In this document: positions 31,822 to 44,612 of the stretch, in pieces
Numbering within the stretch: the stretch's first letter is position 1
Layout: every line of letters begins with the position of its first letter
Origin: Micropterix aruncella
Taxonomy: Eukaryota; Arthropoda; Insecta; Lepidoptera; Micropterigidae
NCBI GenBank assembly: GCA_944548615.1
Contig: OX155967.1
Coordinates: 19,000,135 to 19,064,134 of the forward strand
Direction of reading: 5' to 3'
Length of the DNA stretch: 64,000 nt
Notes under the pieces: generated by a model
What the model saw: the letters and a program-made list of their open reading frames with translations, nothing else
Told to the model about the DNA's origin: nothing
Databases searched by the model: none
Made by a program: the position numbers and the translations under genes

Positions 31822-33905
31822 ATAAATATAAATACAAACAGAGCTGCCATGGAATTCACCGACCGGAGTCGGGCCCATCATAATACAATTTTTTTACACT
31901 TCTGGGGGGTGAGCAGTGGATTCCGGACTTACGAACCGGCTGTGGTAGGTTTAGGACAGCTGTCTTGCCACATGTGAGCGTTCACCTTGCCACCCATTTA
32001 CTCCCCCTTCGAAGCCATAGAATTTGAGATGCGCAAATCGCAGTTTTAGATAATTTTTCTAAGAAAGAGTTGATTATTTTTCTGGAAAGGCCAAGATCTT
32101 TAAAGAGGTGAAATAGAGATTTAGCTGGCAGGCCACGAGCGCCAACTTCCACCGCGTGAAGGTGAACAGTGAAGCCGTTCCGGGTTACGGCATTTGCGAG
32201 ATCATGGTATTTATTTAATTTGTACTCGTGGTCTTTTGGGATATTTGATTCCCATGGAACAGTTAATTCTACAATAAGAGCCACCTTCCGAGATAGAGAG
32301 TAAAGAGTTATATCTGGACGGAGGGCTGTGCATCCGAGACTTTCAGGGAATTTATACTGCTTAGAGACCGAATCAACCTCCAGAATCCAATCCGTAGCTT
32401 TCTCGATTATTGAGAAAGGTTTTGTAGTTAAATGTTTTTTGCCTTTAGAGCCATCCCGCACAAACTGTATTGGGGGTTTGGAGGATACTGTCAAACCCTT
32501 GTTGGCACGAGCCACTGAGAGACTAATTACCTCGCGAATAACAGCGAGAACTTTGTCATGGCGGTAAGTGTACCGTCCTTGATCTAAGGCCACCTTGCAG
32601 CCAGCTAGAATGTGTCTAGCTGTGCAAGGGGTATTGCTACAGAGGGGACAAGAACTATCCTCGGCAAAGCTCCAACGAGCGAGGTTACTGGGGTCTGGAA
32701 GTGTATGCTGAAAGGCATTCAAATAAAATTTCAGCATCTCTGGCGTCCAGTCATAGAGCATTACCTTCCAGTGCATTGGAGGCGGAATGCAAAAGTCCCC
32801 AATTGTTGTCCAATCATTCTCGCATTGAAGGCCAATAGCATGAGCCATACTCTTGCTGTCGTAATCTCCCCGCAAAAGAGACTTCTTCAAGTCCACGTCG
32901 CTCGTGGTTGTACTGCCATACCCCAGACCAGTGCCATTCTGGCTGATTCCAGTAAGGAACTTTTTGTGGAAGTCTACGCGGGCTTGTAGATCATTTGAAT
33001 CACTACGGCCACTTATTACGTGCTTCGATATTGCCGGATCTTTGGAATTGCACAGAATCGAATTTTTGGTTATTCTGGAGTTGGCGTAGAGCAGAGAGGG
33101 CAGTTTAAGCGCTAGCCCAAAATTTTGTTTGGACCTGAAGAGAGTCGAGGGGTCAGCTGGTTTGGCTAAGGACAGCCAGGATTTTAAACTAGCTGTCACC
33201 AGCGCATCTAGACGGGACAGTTGGGTTTTGGTAAAATCGTAAATAAGAAAGGGCCATGACAAATGTGACGTTAGATAATTGTCATAGATCCAGGCCTTAC
33301 GAGGGCCAGAAATTAGCAAGGCATCTATTTTCGCCAGGCAACTTTTGAAATGCTCTATAACATGATCGCCCGAGACGTCTTTTCCCTGATGGGTGATTTT
33401 TCTGCCGAGAAATTTGAAATGATTGTTTGGGTCTATAAGGGAGATATTAGAGCCCTTATAGACCAATTTGGGGTCATAGGATGTAAATTTTGTGCCCATG
33501 CGGGCGAGTCCAAGGCAAAAACATTTGGAGGGCTTCACTTTTATACAGCCTGACCAGTCGCAGAAAAGCTCCACTTTCTGTAATAGCAGGGAAAGCTGCT
33601 TGGGGCTTCTGGTGATGAAAGTTAGGTCGTCGGCAAAAGCGAGGCACGACGAGGTGTATTGGCCGTCTGTTTTAAAACGGTAGCCCCACTTCCTGTCAAA
33701 CTGGGTCAGGCTTTCCAGCAGTATATTAAAAACTATATTAAAAATCGTCGGGGAGAGGCAACAGCCCTGAAATAGTCCAATTGAATATGGTATAGAGCGG
33801 GTAGTCCATTCTTGAGTTTTAACATGGAAAGTCAGACAGTTGTAGTAGGAGGCTACAATGTCACGCACGACTGGTGGGAAGTTGTACCAGCGGAGTGCAA
33901 AGTGG
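31822..33905 (-). mobile_element. RLE-type non-LTR retrotransposon, 5'-truncated copy 2, inserted in BEL pol
   Basis: Nearly identical to copy 1 from its 3' tail (31822) to about 33905, where BEL coding sequence resumes. BEL reads ..IEDGLL before the insertion and SPVAIDSSGSTLSYVIPHHG after it, so the LINE split the BEL RT domain. Confidence 0.88.
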
Positions 33906-34717
33906 AGCAACCCATCTTCAATATAATCACGTATTACCTTATCATAGGCTTCTCGCAAGGGAGCGCATGATTCGAGTTTTCGTTCAAGGCAAATAAAACG
34001 CTTCTCAGCGACCCTTTGAGAATCACCCAATAAATAGGCATCCAGTCGAAAAGGTAAGGCAACTACGTACCTACCGTTAGAGTCACGTGTCGTGGTGACC
34101 GAGAAATGCTCGTCACACTCCAGATCATTAGGATCTTGGACTGGTGGAATACATATTTCCTCCAATTCCCAGAAGCGTTTTACAACGACGTCCAGGGAAT
34201 CTCGAGACACTACTGAACAGCATGAGACCAAGTCATGAATATGCGTAGACTGAAGCGTGGGCAATGACCCAACGACGACAAAACCTAACACAGTTTTAAT
34301 AACTGGTGGAATATTATCACACTGGGTATTAACTATTCTACCTGGTAGCAATAAATTTGGAAATAATGAAGCGCCTATTAAAGCCTCGATAGGGCCAGGC
34401 GTAGCAAACATTTCATCGGCAAGAGGTAGTGACCTCAAATGTGGAAGCGCGGCCTCGTCTATGGGAACCGACGGCAACTCACTAGTAATACGATCGACAA
34501 TAAGAGCACTCATGTCATAACTTATACCTAAATTAAACCTAGAAAGGAAAGTTAGATTAACTTTACCTAGAGTAGGTTTATTTAAACCACCTACGCCCGT
34601 AACCACTACCTTCGACTTTTCATAATGCTTGAGGCCAAGTTTTTCACAACAGTCATTTGTTATAAAATTGCTTTGAGAAGCCGAGTCTAGGAGACATCTA
34701 ACAATCTGATTATTCAC
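31982..34717 (-). CDS. Chimeric ORF: BEL protease/RT start fused in frame to RLE LINE RT and endonuclease, 911 aa
   Basis: Residues 1 to about 270 are BEL pol. They include the aspartic protease region (VRCLLDSASQSNFITNDCCE, catalytic DSA; SALIVDRITSELPSVPIDEA) and the run-in to RT (FWELEEICIPPVQDPNDLEC, ending YDKVIRDYIEDG). From LLHFALRWYNFPPVVRDIVA on, the protein is the LINE: FADD catalytic motif, CCHC finger and the PD..E..K nuclease to the end. The junction is at about 33905. The join is in frame by chance of insertion, with no stop. It opens at GTG 34717, right after a TAA, so BEL gag would not be fused. Missing are the BEL palm domain and the LINE's first RT motifs, so RT activity is doubtful, while the protease and nuclease parts look whole. 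Confidence 0.9.
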   Translation of the reverse strand: MNNQIVRCLLDSASQSNFITNDCCEKLGLKHYEKSKVVVTGVGGLNKPTLGKVNLTFLSRFNLGISYDMSALIVDRITSELPSVPIDEAALPHLRSLPLADEMFATPGPIEALIGASLFPNLLLPGRIVNTQCDNIPPVIKTVLGFVVVGSLPTLQSTHIHDLVSCCSVVSRDSLDVVVKRFWELEEICIPPVQDPNDLECDEHFSVTTTRDSNGRYVVALPFRLDAYLLGDSQRVAEKRFICLERKLESCAPLREAYDKVIRDYIEDGLLHFALRWYNFPPVVRDIVASYYNCLTFHVKTQEWTTRSIPYSIGLFQGCCLSPTIFNIVFNILLESLTQFDRKWGYRFKTDGQYTSSCLAFADDLTFITRSPKQLSLLLQKVELFCDWSGCIKVKPSKCFCLGLARMGTKFTSYDPKLVYKGSNISLIDPNNHFKFLGRKITHQGKDVSGDHVIEHFKSCLAKIDALLISGPRKAWIYDNYLTSHLSWPFLIYDFTKTQLSRLDALVTASLKSWLSLAKPADPSTLFRSKQNFGLALKLPSLLYANSRITKNSILCNSKDPAISKHVISGRSDSNDLQARVDFHKKFLTGISQNGTGLGYGSTTTSDVDLKKSLLRGDYDSKSMAHAIGLQCENDWTTIGDFCIPPPMHWKVMLYDWTPEMLKFYLNAFQHTLPDPSNLARWSFAEDSSCPLCSNTPCTARHILAGCKVALDQGRYTYRHDKVLAVIREVISLSVARANKGLTVSSKPPIQFVRDGSKGKKHLTTKPFSIIEKATDWILEVDSVSKQYKFPESLGCTALRPDITLYSLSRKVALIVELTVPWESNIPKDHEYKLNKYHDLANAVTRNGFTVHLHAVEVGARGLPAKSLFHLFKDLGLSRKIINSFLEKLSKTAICASQILWLRRGSKWVAR

Positions 34718-34723
34718 TACGAC

Positions 34724-36180
34724 TTAAACGGTGGCAAGCGCGACTGTGGTAGTTGTAGCTGACTTGGACCTTTGCGAAAGAGTCGACAACTTGGCGTCTG
34801 TATTACATGTAGCACACAACGTTGCGTCTCCGCGCCCTGCGTCGTTATCGAAGGTTGTCTCAGGCTTCGTGTTAGAAGGCGAAAGCATCTGAGATGACCA
34901 TCGAACCGACTGAACAGTACCTGAGTTCGATGTGGAACTACTAATTTTATCATTATTATTAAAATGTAACAACGTGTGGTGTTTCTGTTTACACATCGTT
35001 CACTTCTGATTAGATTTACAGAGACCTGTCTTATGTTTTATACCCAGACAATTTAAACAGGCGTTATTTGCTTTAATATGAGCGAACCTATCAGCAGGTG
35101 TCATTTTATTGAACAAAGGGCATTTATAGAGATATTCATGTGTTATATTATTGCACAAACACTTTAAATTATTTTGCTCATTTGAAACATATGATTGAGG
35201 GCTTGTCATACGTTGGTTAGAACTAAAACGACTAGCTTTGCTGTTCATATTGATGGTGGTCCTAGATTGGACATTACAGGTTTGATAAACTCGAATCTGA
35301 GTCCTCACGAAATCAACTAATTGTGAAAATGTAGGTATTTCTACATCACGAACCTGCGATTCAAAACCTTTGATTGTATCTGTATCGAGTTTTTTCAATT
35401 ATATGTAGCAACAAATAATCTGCTAAATCGTCCAATTTTAAATTCTTCAGTGCACCAACAGCGGTGCTAACCCTATCCATAAAAGACTGAAAATTATTCT
35501 GTGACGCTCCTCCATTTAATTTAAAGTTCAAAATCTTACGTGAGCCGAAGCCAAAAGACGTTTGTCTTCGTATCTATCAATTAAAGTTTTTAATATTAAA
35601 GAGTAATTCTGACCATCTGGAGTGATACCTGAAATCACGTTTAAAGCTCCTTGCGATAATTTACTCATCAGATAATACACTCTCTCGTCATCTGTAAGCG
35701 ACGTGTTATCGTGGATTAGAGATTTAAAGTTGGCATAAAACAGCGGCCAATTCTTTACGTCCCCGTTGAAAGACATAATTTCCAAAGGTGGAAGTCTTGG
35801 CTTTGTCGCCTCACGACAAGTCTCAGTGTCCCTAATGGACGTCGATATTTTTTGCTTAACAGACAGCCGGTCAAGAACACGCTTACTTGTACATACATGT
35901 CCTCGAATGAGGTAAATGTATCGTAACTCGGCGTCGCGGTTGGGTCAGCTCTAATCTTTAAAATATTATAATCATCTAAAACGGCACGAAACTCTGACCG
36001 TATATCTGCCATAGAAATAGATGCATTGAGAAATGGCTCACTTGTTCTTTCGGTGGTGCCTACATTCTTTGATAGATCAAATATTTTTTGCATTCTCTCA
36101 AATAGAGCATTACGTTTTGCACGTGCTATTTGTAACTTAATTGCATCCATGCTAGCTTCCTTATCGGGATCACGAGACAT
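34724..36180 (-). pseudogene. BEL/Pao gag, broken by frameshifts
   Basis: Starts MSRDPDKEASMDAIKLQIAR at 36180. It continues in a second frame (35785-35528) with SFNGDVKNWPLFYANFKSLI and YYLMSKLSQGALNVISGITP, the DUF1759-type gag region. A third piece (35398-35000) carries DVEIPTFSQLVDFVRTQIRV and a zinc knuckle, CLNCLGIKHKTGLC. A short stretch (34996-34724) follows before the protease. At least two frameshifts (about 35780 and 35405) break it. In an intact element gag would form the particle that packages the RNA. Confidence 0.85.
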
Positions 36181-37167
36181 TTTATAAGAATTTATTTATT
36201 TATCGTCTATACAGCTATGAATGGATGACAAGTAAACAATCCAATATTTTATAATATACTTTGACAAATTGTTATCAACCAAACAAATTTGCAAACAATA
36301 ACAAATATATAATTTGATAATAAACTATTAATTACTCAGATATTTTATGTAACTAAACAAGTTTAAATTCAGGAATAATAATTATAAAATATTACGATCC
36401 CTTTTTAAATATAATTTATATAATAAAAAGTCCCATAAATGGTAACTTCACCCTACCGAACTGTTTTGCTAAACCAAATTCGTAAACAAGATATTATTAT
36501 GTTATTTTGTTTCCTTATCTAGCTAGGGAAACCGGTTTTTTCAATAAACGGTTGCAATCGTACAAACGTAACGTACAGTATCTCTATAAATAATGAGACA
36601 GTATCCAATATTTAACAAAATATTTATAATATTGTGAGCGGCAAGCCTTTATATGATTTGGTGACAAATTTATAACAATTAAACAATTAATAAGCATTAA
36701 ATAATCTACGTAAACAAACAAAATAGGTATTTTATTTTATGTAGGACAAATATAATTTATTCTATATAAATTACGGCTATCAACCATTCAGCTCAGCTGA
36801 GCAAGTATACCCATGCAAAATGCAATAAGTATATGTACTATACTCGCGGCATAAAGTGTGAACTCTGCAGTAATTTAATATGCCGGGTGTACCTACGTGT
36901 AAAACAAAGTAGGTACCCGCCGTTTGAATTTAATTAATTTGGGCAGATCTGTATTTTTTACCAATTTTAAACAGCTTAACACGAATAAAATGTTTTATTA
37001 TGTAGATATGTTTAATTTTACCAATGATGTCTATAAATAATAATTATGTGAATATGAATCTCCTACATACGATATTCCAAAAGGCAACCCGTAATGGCGG
37101 AAGTATTTATTCTGTTTTCGTACTCAAATGGACAAAGTATTTTAAATCCGGATCGTATGGACCAAAA
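36181..37167 (-). other. BEL/Pao leader between 5' LTR and gag, with candidate primer-binding site
   Basis: AT-rich and without coding frames. Just inside the 5' LTR (minus, 37164 down) the sequence reads TGGTCCATACGATCCGGATT, which begins TGG as a tRNA-complementary primer site should, four bases from the LTR end. I could not match it to a particular tRNA. Confidence 0.5.
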
Positions 37168-37502
37168 TGTTGGGTTTAAGTTTATATATATAGAGTGGAC
37201 TGTGAGGAAGGTTGGTTAATTTAAAGGGATTATAGGCATCATTGTGGAAAGAAGGAATCAAATTTACGCACCTTTCTATTTTTCGAGTAAATTCCTTGCC
37301 GCAATTTCACTCCAAAATGTCTCCAAATCTTCGGCTCCAAATCCAATCACGGACACGATAATTACTATCACAGCACGATAACAAGAACACTCACAGGAGC
37401 ACGTCTGGTTCGGCCGGCGCGTAAATTCTCACTGATTGGGAATTGGGAGGTAGGTAGGATATAAATATATATTATACGGTATAATTGAAAATGGCCTAAC
37501 CA
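37168..37502 (-). repeat. BEL/Pao 5' LTR
   Basis: 335 bp, partner of 25746-26080, with the same TG..CA ends. Differences are few, such as GGAAAGAAGG against GGAGAGGAGAAGG and a block near 37339. No convincing target duplication is visible, since both flanks are A-rich. Confidence 0.85.
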
Positions 37503-38450
37503 AAATAAAATCACCTTGCATCATGCTTTAGACTCTCTTCATAAAAAAAATCTATTTTTGGTAAATTGTTCTTTAAAAATATTCTTAAATGGTTAACTTT
37601 TCATAATTACCTTTAATTGTCAAAAAAAATCCCTATTATTCTTAATAAATCCTAAAATCTCAAACTTTGAGATTTTGCTGAATGCACGTTTTGTTATTTA
37701 GGTAAGCCTTTACCAAAGCTATAACCACCTAAAGTCTGTCGGTTCAGTTCTGCGACTGTCTGTATATAGACATACATAGATATATATAGACGAAAAACAA
37801 ATAATGTATCCATATAGACCAAAGATACACATTTTTTTGTCTCTTAGACCACTTACTGTATTTTTGTTTCCGTAGACTCCCTGCCTGCGTAATATTAAAT
37901 TTTCCTAAAATTATTAACTTTAAATGTATTTTTGACATTTGTTACTGTTATGTGGACTGTTTATAAACAATTAAAATTATGTATAATTTGTATTCATAGC
38001 TTTATTGAAAATTACTTAAATTTTGCATTAATTTCCTAAGCCACCACGACCTTGAAGTATGAAGCATTTGAGAAAGCCCCAGGTAACTGCACATGTAGCA
38101 TTATATCGCTTGCTCATTTATGTGGTAAGTCTATCCTACTCGGTCGCACGGATACCCGTTGAAGTGCAATTTATTAAAATATCTCGCTTGCACCTTCCCT
38201 CGTTAGTCATGTGCTGTGCGTCATGTGTGTAACTTTAAAATACTATACTGTACACACAATATGTTTTAGGTATAATACGACATTTACAGAACACCTTATT
38301 GTTTACGATGACCCGCCTTAATAGAGTCTGCTAACAAGTACCCGCATTTACATCTTGTGCACTGCCATTTTTTATCTCGTTGACATGGATCCCGTGCTAC
38401 TCGAAGTCGACCCCTGGGGGTTCATATAGACCACTTTGGGAATAACCAAC
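37503..38450. other. Intron, nothing recognised
   Basis: AT-rich sequence right of the BEL element. A 64-codon open stretch near 37744-37938 has no features. Confidence 0.5.
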
Positions 38451-38562
38451 CTTGCGGGCTGACATCTCGGAATATGAGTCCACGTTCCATTGTTGCAAGT
38501 AACTGATGAACCAGTTGAAGGGAATTCGTAGTTTTTCTCACACTCGACCACCAGTAAGTCAC
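38451..38562 (-). CDS. Host CCP-protein gene, exon 8 (second half of CCP6)
   Basis: Acceptor ATTTTTAG before 38562 and donor GTTGGT after 38451. It reads GDLLVVECEKNYEFPSTGSS, then VTCNNGTWTHIPRCQPA, giving cysteines two to four and the Trp of CCP6. It starts with two bases of a Gly codon (phase 1) and ends with two bases of an Arg codon (phase 2). Confidence 0.94.
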
Positions 38563-40059
38563 CTAAAAATATAATATGTAGTCAATCATTAAAGTATTAT
38601 AATGAGAGAAGACGACGATGTATCACCCCTTCCTACCCTAAGGGTAGAAAGGGCATAGAAAATAGATACATATTTTCTAATTTCCAAAATAGGTATTTAA
38701 GTAGGAAAAGTCTTGTATTGGAGCCAAATTTAGAATTAAAGATTTCCTAGGATTCTGTAAATTAAAAAAAGTAATTATTGGAATATGCTGCTGTGTGTGT
38801 GTCAGTGTGTCTGTACTCACTGTATCTCAGAAACTACACGATCAAATAAGACCAAATTACGCACAAATATTCTAATGCCAACGTTTGAAAAGCCAATGAG
38901 ATATTCATCATTTTGCTACAAAATGGCGGTCTTTGCAAATTTAAAAATATTAAAAATCTGTTAATACCACCCCAAGAAAAATTAATAAATGTTACTTAGA
39001 ATTCTGAGACATAGCCTACAAGTCTTGCTTACGTCTCTTTTTGACATCTTCAGCAGGTTTGGAATTATATAAAAAATATAATACTTCATTCATAACACCG
39101 TTATTATTCATTCTAGAATGGAAAACATTTTTTTTATTTTTATTATTTATTTATTTATTGAAAAAAATATAAAGAAATTATTTTTACACAATGATTTTGT
39201 GTCACTCCTAACTAGGCAGTGCCTTTTCCAGTGCCTTTTATATCATATTATTTTTAATTAAGAAAAATAGTTTTATGAAAAAGATGTCAAGAAATTGTTA
39301 AAGCAAATTTACAAATAAATATATATAAAAAAAAATACACAAAATAGTCATGAGTTTTAGAATTCTGTGTAAATGTCTTAGAATGCTGAGGTTCTAACTT
39401 TGTTGTGTCATTTCTTAATATCTTTAGTGGTTTACGTTTAATCATTAAAATGTTAAAATGATTAGTAGAGAAGGAAAAATTTGAAAATTAAAACCTAAAA
39501 TGAAATCTGGGTAACCAGATTTTTTATCAACTAAATTTTAAAATATATTTTCTGAAAAAATGCTGTTTTTAGTTAAAGTCAGAAAAATGCAATAAATACG
39601 GCATCTGTTTCGAAAAGTATCAGGTGTTCATGTAACAAGAGGAGATATTGGTCGACTCTCCCGTAATGCATGTTCGATGTGATATTGCATTTTTAAATTA
39701 GGAATCAAGATGTCATTTTTATGCTGCATAATTCCACCTCTCTCACATGACTGATGTGACGTTGCTCTCGCCATCGATGACCTCCTCTCACAATATGAAC
39801 TCCTAATGTCACAAGTCTTACTGATCCTACCTAGAACCGAAGAACTACCTTCCATCCATTTATCAACTTTTTGGTGTTGAAATTTCAGGTTGAATAAGAA
39901 GCTATCGGAAAACTTAAAGACTTCAGATTGGATCTCCAGGACGACCTAGACTTATGTCGGAAAGCCTAGCCACCACAAAAAATAAAGCCATAAGGACCAA
40001 ACTGCTATAAGGACCCGCCAAAAGTCTGCCATACATGTAGATCTAGCCTTGGTACTCAC
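38563..40059. repeat. Intron with family F repeat, copy 2 (about 39600-39870)
   Basis: 39600-39870 aligns with 22477-22745 in the same orientation. Its minus strand has a 75-codon open stretch (39855-39628) with no recognised domain. 38563-39600 and 39870-40059 show nothing else I recognise. Confidence 0.45.
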
Positions 40060-40188
40060 CGTGCTGGACCATTGTGGAAGTACCGACAACTTGAGTTGTA
40101 GGCATACCCGTTGTTCCATTATCTGTTGTAATATAGTTGTCCACCAGTTTAACATTGCCTTGAGTGACATGTGGAACGACACAGGGAG
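40060..40188 (-). CDS. Host CCP-protein gene, exon 7 (first half of CCP6)
   Basis: Acceptor AAATTTACAG before 40188 and donor GTGAGT after 40060. It reads APCVVPHVTQGNVKLVDNYI, then a Thr/Gly/Val-rich insert (TTDNGTTGMPTTQVVGTSTM) before the second cysteine in exon 8. This gives CCP6 a longer first loop than usual, possibly O-glycosylated. Phases 1 and 1. Confidence 0.93.
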
Positions 40189-41884
40189 CTGTAAATTTAA
40201 AGAAACAATGGAAATTCATTCTTTTCTGCTATACTTCTATAACTAAGCTATTGTATTGTATCCTATATTCTTTATTGCACATAATATCGCACATACAGAA
40301 CAACAATGAGACAAGTGCAAAAATGCAAATTATATTATTACAGTACAACCTCTATAGAACGAACTTGAAGGGGATATTATAAAATTCGTTAAATATAGGT
40401 ATTTGTAACACCGAGGATCGCTAAATTGCATCTTATAGGCCAGGCCTACAAAATATAAACGCACTAATATAAAACGTAGAAGTTTATTTTGTAATACTGT
40501 ATGAACTTACATATAATATACTTATTTGGTTAAATATATGTTAGTACTGTACCATGAAAAGAAACAAAATGATAAAGTAATACAGTAAACCATTAGGTGA
40601 GTAATACAGTACCATACTCTAGCCTGATCATTATTTTTACAGAAAAAAAAATTAATTGTGACATGTTTACCTCGCTGCATCACATCACTCGCGCCAATTC
40701 TTATAGGCTCATGCCTAGATACAAATAATTGTTTTAATGCACTTTTGACATTTGCTATATTGATGTTTTTATTACATATAGGGTTTTTTATGCATTATTT
40801 TCACAATATAGAGATATATTTAGCATTGGACTTTTTATTTATTACTATTATTTATTTATTAATTTTGGTGACTATTGTGTGCTATTAATTTGCCAATTTA
40901 TTTTATTTTTATTTTATTAACACGATTATTCATTTTATGTGTTTTATTTTAAATATTTCCTCTTGCGATCATTATTTAGTGATTATTAGTTATAATTTGT
41001 AATGGTGACGGTAATATATATACTCTTTTCCTTTTTATTTTCTTTATTTTTTTTTTCAAATGGCCGAATATATGTGAACTAAAACCTAGAGAGCTCGCTG
41101 CCCTGGAACAAGTCCTAGCACTTAGTTGGGCAGCAGCAGTACATACCTACTAATGCTCATATCGGCCGTGTTCAATTTTCATTTTAATTTTAATACTATA
41201 TTATTTTATTGATATGATTGTTAGTGAGACCTATGCATTGTAAATGAATTGTTAAATTAATTAAATAAAATAAATAAAATAAATATAAGTTTGAGAATAT
41301 TTAAAAAAATTGCTGCTACATCGATAAATTCATTATATTGAGGTTCATTCCATCAAGGTTGTACTGTATTATTAATATTACAAGTAAACATATTAAAAAG
41401 AATAGAGAAAGTGAACCATTGTCTTTTTTTTTCAATATTTTGGTATAGATATATATTTTCGAAATGTACTTAATCAGACCTTTCATTTGACACTAAACAC
41501 GGTATATTTATGTTGACATTTATACGACTACTTACTGCATATTTGGACAGTTAAGGTACCCTATGGCACTTAGGATGATATAGCGATTCTAACAATCCTA
41601 CACACTTCTAAATCGGTTCAAGCATTTAAAAGTTATGGTGGAATAAAGAAACGGAAAACATACATAGATAAACCCTGAACACATTACACTCATTTTTGTT
41701 GGGCAGTCGTGTAATAATAATAAACAGCTAAGCAGCATAAGCTGTTGTGGCCATATCCAATTGAGTATATTATTTTTAATTAGTCTTTTTCGCACTTAAT
41801 AATATAAAAAAGGAGTAATATTTAAAAAAAAACATATAAAAAATATATACAAAGGTGGGCATAAAATACAGAATTTTATATTAC
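40189..41884. other. Intron, nothing recognised
   Basis: AT-rich. It includes AATAAA/TAAAT runs near 41265-41290 and a 76-codon hydrophobic open stretch (40658-40888) without splice or start context. No gene or repeat is supported. Confidence 0.45.
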
Positions 41885-42064
41885 CTAAGCATTTTGGCAG
41901 TGGATACCTCCAGGTTCCATCGATCTGGCACACAGTACTAGAGTTGCCCTCCATTTTCATCCCCTCATGACAGCGGAAAATGATGGATGCTCCCAGCCCC
42001 GTGCCTGCTTCGATATTTTCTAGCCAACCATTCCATAGACGACCGGGGTGACCGCAGTTTATCT
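41885..42064 (-). CDS. Host CCP-protein gene, exon 6 (CCP5)
   Basis: Acceptor TTTTTTCGTAG before 42064 and donor GTAATA after 41885; 2 + 59 codons + 1. A complete CCP: INCGHPGRLWNGWLENIEAG, SIIFRCHEGMKMEGNSSTVC, then DGTWRYPLPKCL. Symmetrical phase 1 introns flank it, as expected of a shuffled single-module exon. Confidence 0.96.
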
Positions 42065-43218
<1,154 letters not shown>

Positions 43219-43664
43219 GATTTGTCTGTATGCACATCAGGATTTTTAAAATATAATTTCATTTGTTAAAAGTAATAGATATTTCTTATCTCACATTAAA
43301 ATTTCTTAAGTATTAAACAAAAAAAAACAAAAAAAAACACCTAAAATATTAAATGCGCACTATACAAAAAAAAAGATTTTCTCTAATTCAACTAAATGTC
43401 AGATGTCCGTCTTTGATAATGAGGTACTTAATTTATTTACTGTTAATTGTAAAAAAAATGAATGCTGCGATCAACATAAAACTTAATAATAATTATGAGA
43501 AAAAAATGCTTTATTTGATGAAACAAATCGGCGAGCTGGCTGTGTTAAAGCAATATCTTACGCCTAACCTTAACCTAATGGGAAAACATGTTTTGTGGTA
43601 AAAATAAGATAAAAGTATTACTAACCTATTATACCTAAAATTTAAAAAAAATAAAGTTTGTGTT

Positions 43665-43985
43665 CTTTGAGCCATCATTTGAAGCAATACAAACTGGTGC
43701 TGTCCTTGCATGTGCGGGTAAAGCATTCCAGACACGGGCTCCATGTACAGAGAAGGAGTAGGTATGAGTAAAAATCACTGATGTGACCAGGGATCGAGAG
43801 CAGTAGGTTGTCTTCAGATCTCAGAGGGCGTCCGTGATCTGATAAAGCATTGAACCTACTTCTAAGATAGGTCGGAGCAAGATTCTGAAAAGCAAACTGA
43901 GGTTTCTCGTATCTCATTTCTCGGGTCGTTAGCCAGTGAATTCTCCTTCTGTAATTCGTAATATGGTCATACTTTCAAATAAAGC
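43665..43985 (-). pseudogene. LINE reverse transcriptase C-terminal fragment (CR1-like)
   Basis: Read on minus it gives RRIHWLTTREMRYEKPQFAF, QNLAPTYLRSRFNAL, LRSEDNLLLSIP, and after a frameshift YSFSVHGARVWNALPAHART. This is the familiar C-terminal end of CR1/Jockey-type LINE polymerases. Only this end remains, so it is a dead 5'-truncated copy. Confidence 0.8.
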
Positions 43986-44071
43986 GAATGCAGGCATTTA
44001 TTATTGTTTACTATAAGTTAACCGGAAAAAATATGGATGGAAAAAATATTTTAGCCTAGTCTAGTAGCTAC

Positions 44072-44254
44072 CTTTGCAAACGGGCTGTGTTCCGGACCAT
44101 TTCTTGTCAGCGCCGCATCTCCTGGTGGAGTCCCCTACAAGACGGTATCCATACTTGCACTCGTAGCTCACAACAGAGTTGTAGGCACACGAGGTGTACA
44201 CCGCCTTCCCGTGGCGAGGAGCCTCGGGCGGAGCGCACTGAACGGCCGTCACCA
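44072..44254 (-). CDS. Host CCP-protein gene, exon 5 (CCP4)
   Basis: Acceptor CGTATTCACAG before 44254 and donor GTAGCT after 44072; 2 + 60 codons + 1. A complete CCP: VQCAPPEAPRHGKAVYTSCA, SVVSYECKYGYRLVGDSTRR, then KWSGTQPVCK. It has an additional cysteine in YTSCAYN. Symmetrical phase 1 introns. Confidence 0.96.
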
Positions 44255-44529
44255 CTGTGAATACGGTTACATTGGGATAGAAATATTTTATTAAGGCTAT
44301 CGCTTACTATACAGGTTGTATTAGCAGTGAATATCATTGCTCCAGCAAATGGTTATTGAGATAGATAGAAATATAGGACAAAACATAAACTTATAAAAAA
44401 TATATATAATGAGGGAAGGTTTAGGGAGTTTAAATCCCTCCACACCTCTCTATTACCCTACGTTTGTCTCTTTGTTCCGGATAATTATAATCGAGCTGAG
44501 TCACAAATTCTATTTGCGGAGCTGTCCTC

Positions 44530-44612
44530 GTCAACTAACCTAATTCGGTTAGTTTACAAGGAACTAACCTAAGTCGGTTAGTTTACGAGGAAGTAACCTA
44601 AGTCGGTTAGAC
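44530..44612. repeat. Three tandem copies of a partly palindromic unit of about 30 bp
   Basis: The unit is CTAACCTAA(T/G)TCGGTTAGTT followed by TAC(A/G)AGGAA, repeated three times with the last copy incomplete. Each unit is a near-palindrome (TAACC..GGTTA). A hairpin, ACTCCAGC..GCTGGAGT, follows at 44611-44635. It may be part of an unidentified element or a protein-binding array. Confidence 0.75.

Noticed and set aside
26633..33089. Plus-strand frames repeated at 26.6-27.4 kb and 32.3-33.1 kb
   Set aside because: Antisense shadows of the two near-identical RLE LINE copies.
25746..37502. Perfect target duplication for the BEL element
   Set aside because: Both flanks are runs of A and do not give a matching 4-6 bp pair that I can trust.
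39952..40182. 76-codon minus-strand frame over exon 7
   Set aside because: Wrong frame; phase with exons 6 and 8 fixes another frame that continues CCP6.
44530..44612. CRISPR-like array
   Set aside because: Only three contiguous units without unique spacers, in a eukaryotic intron.
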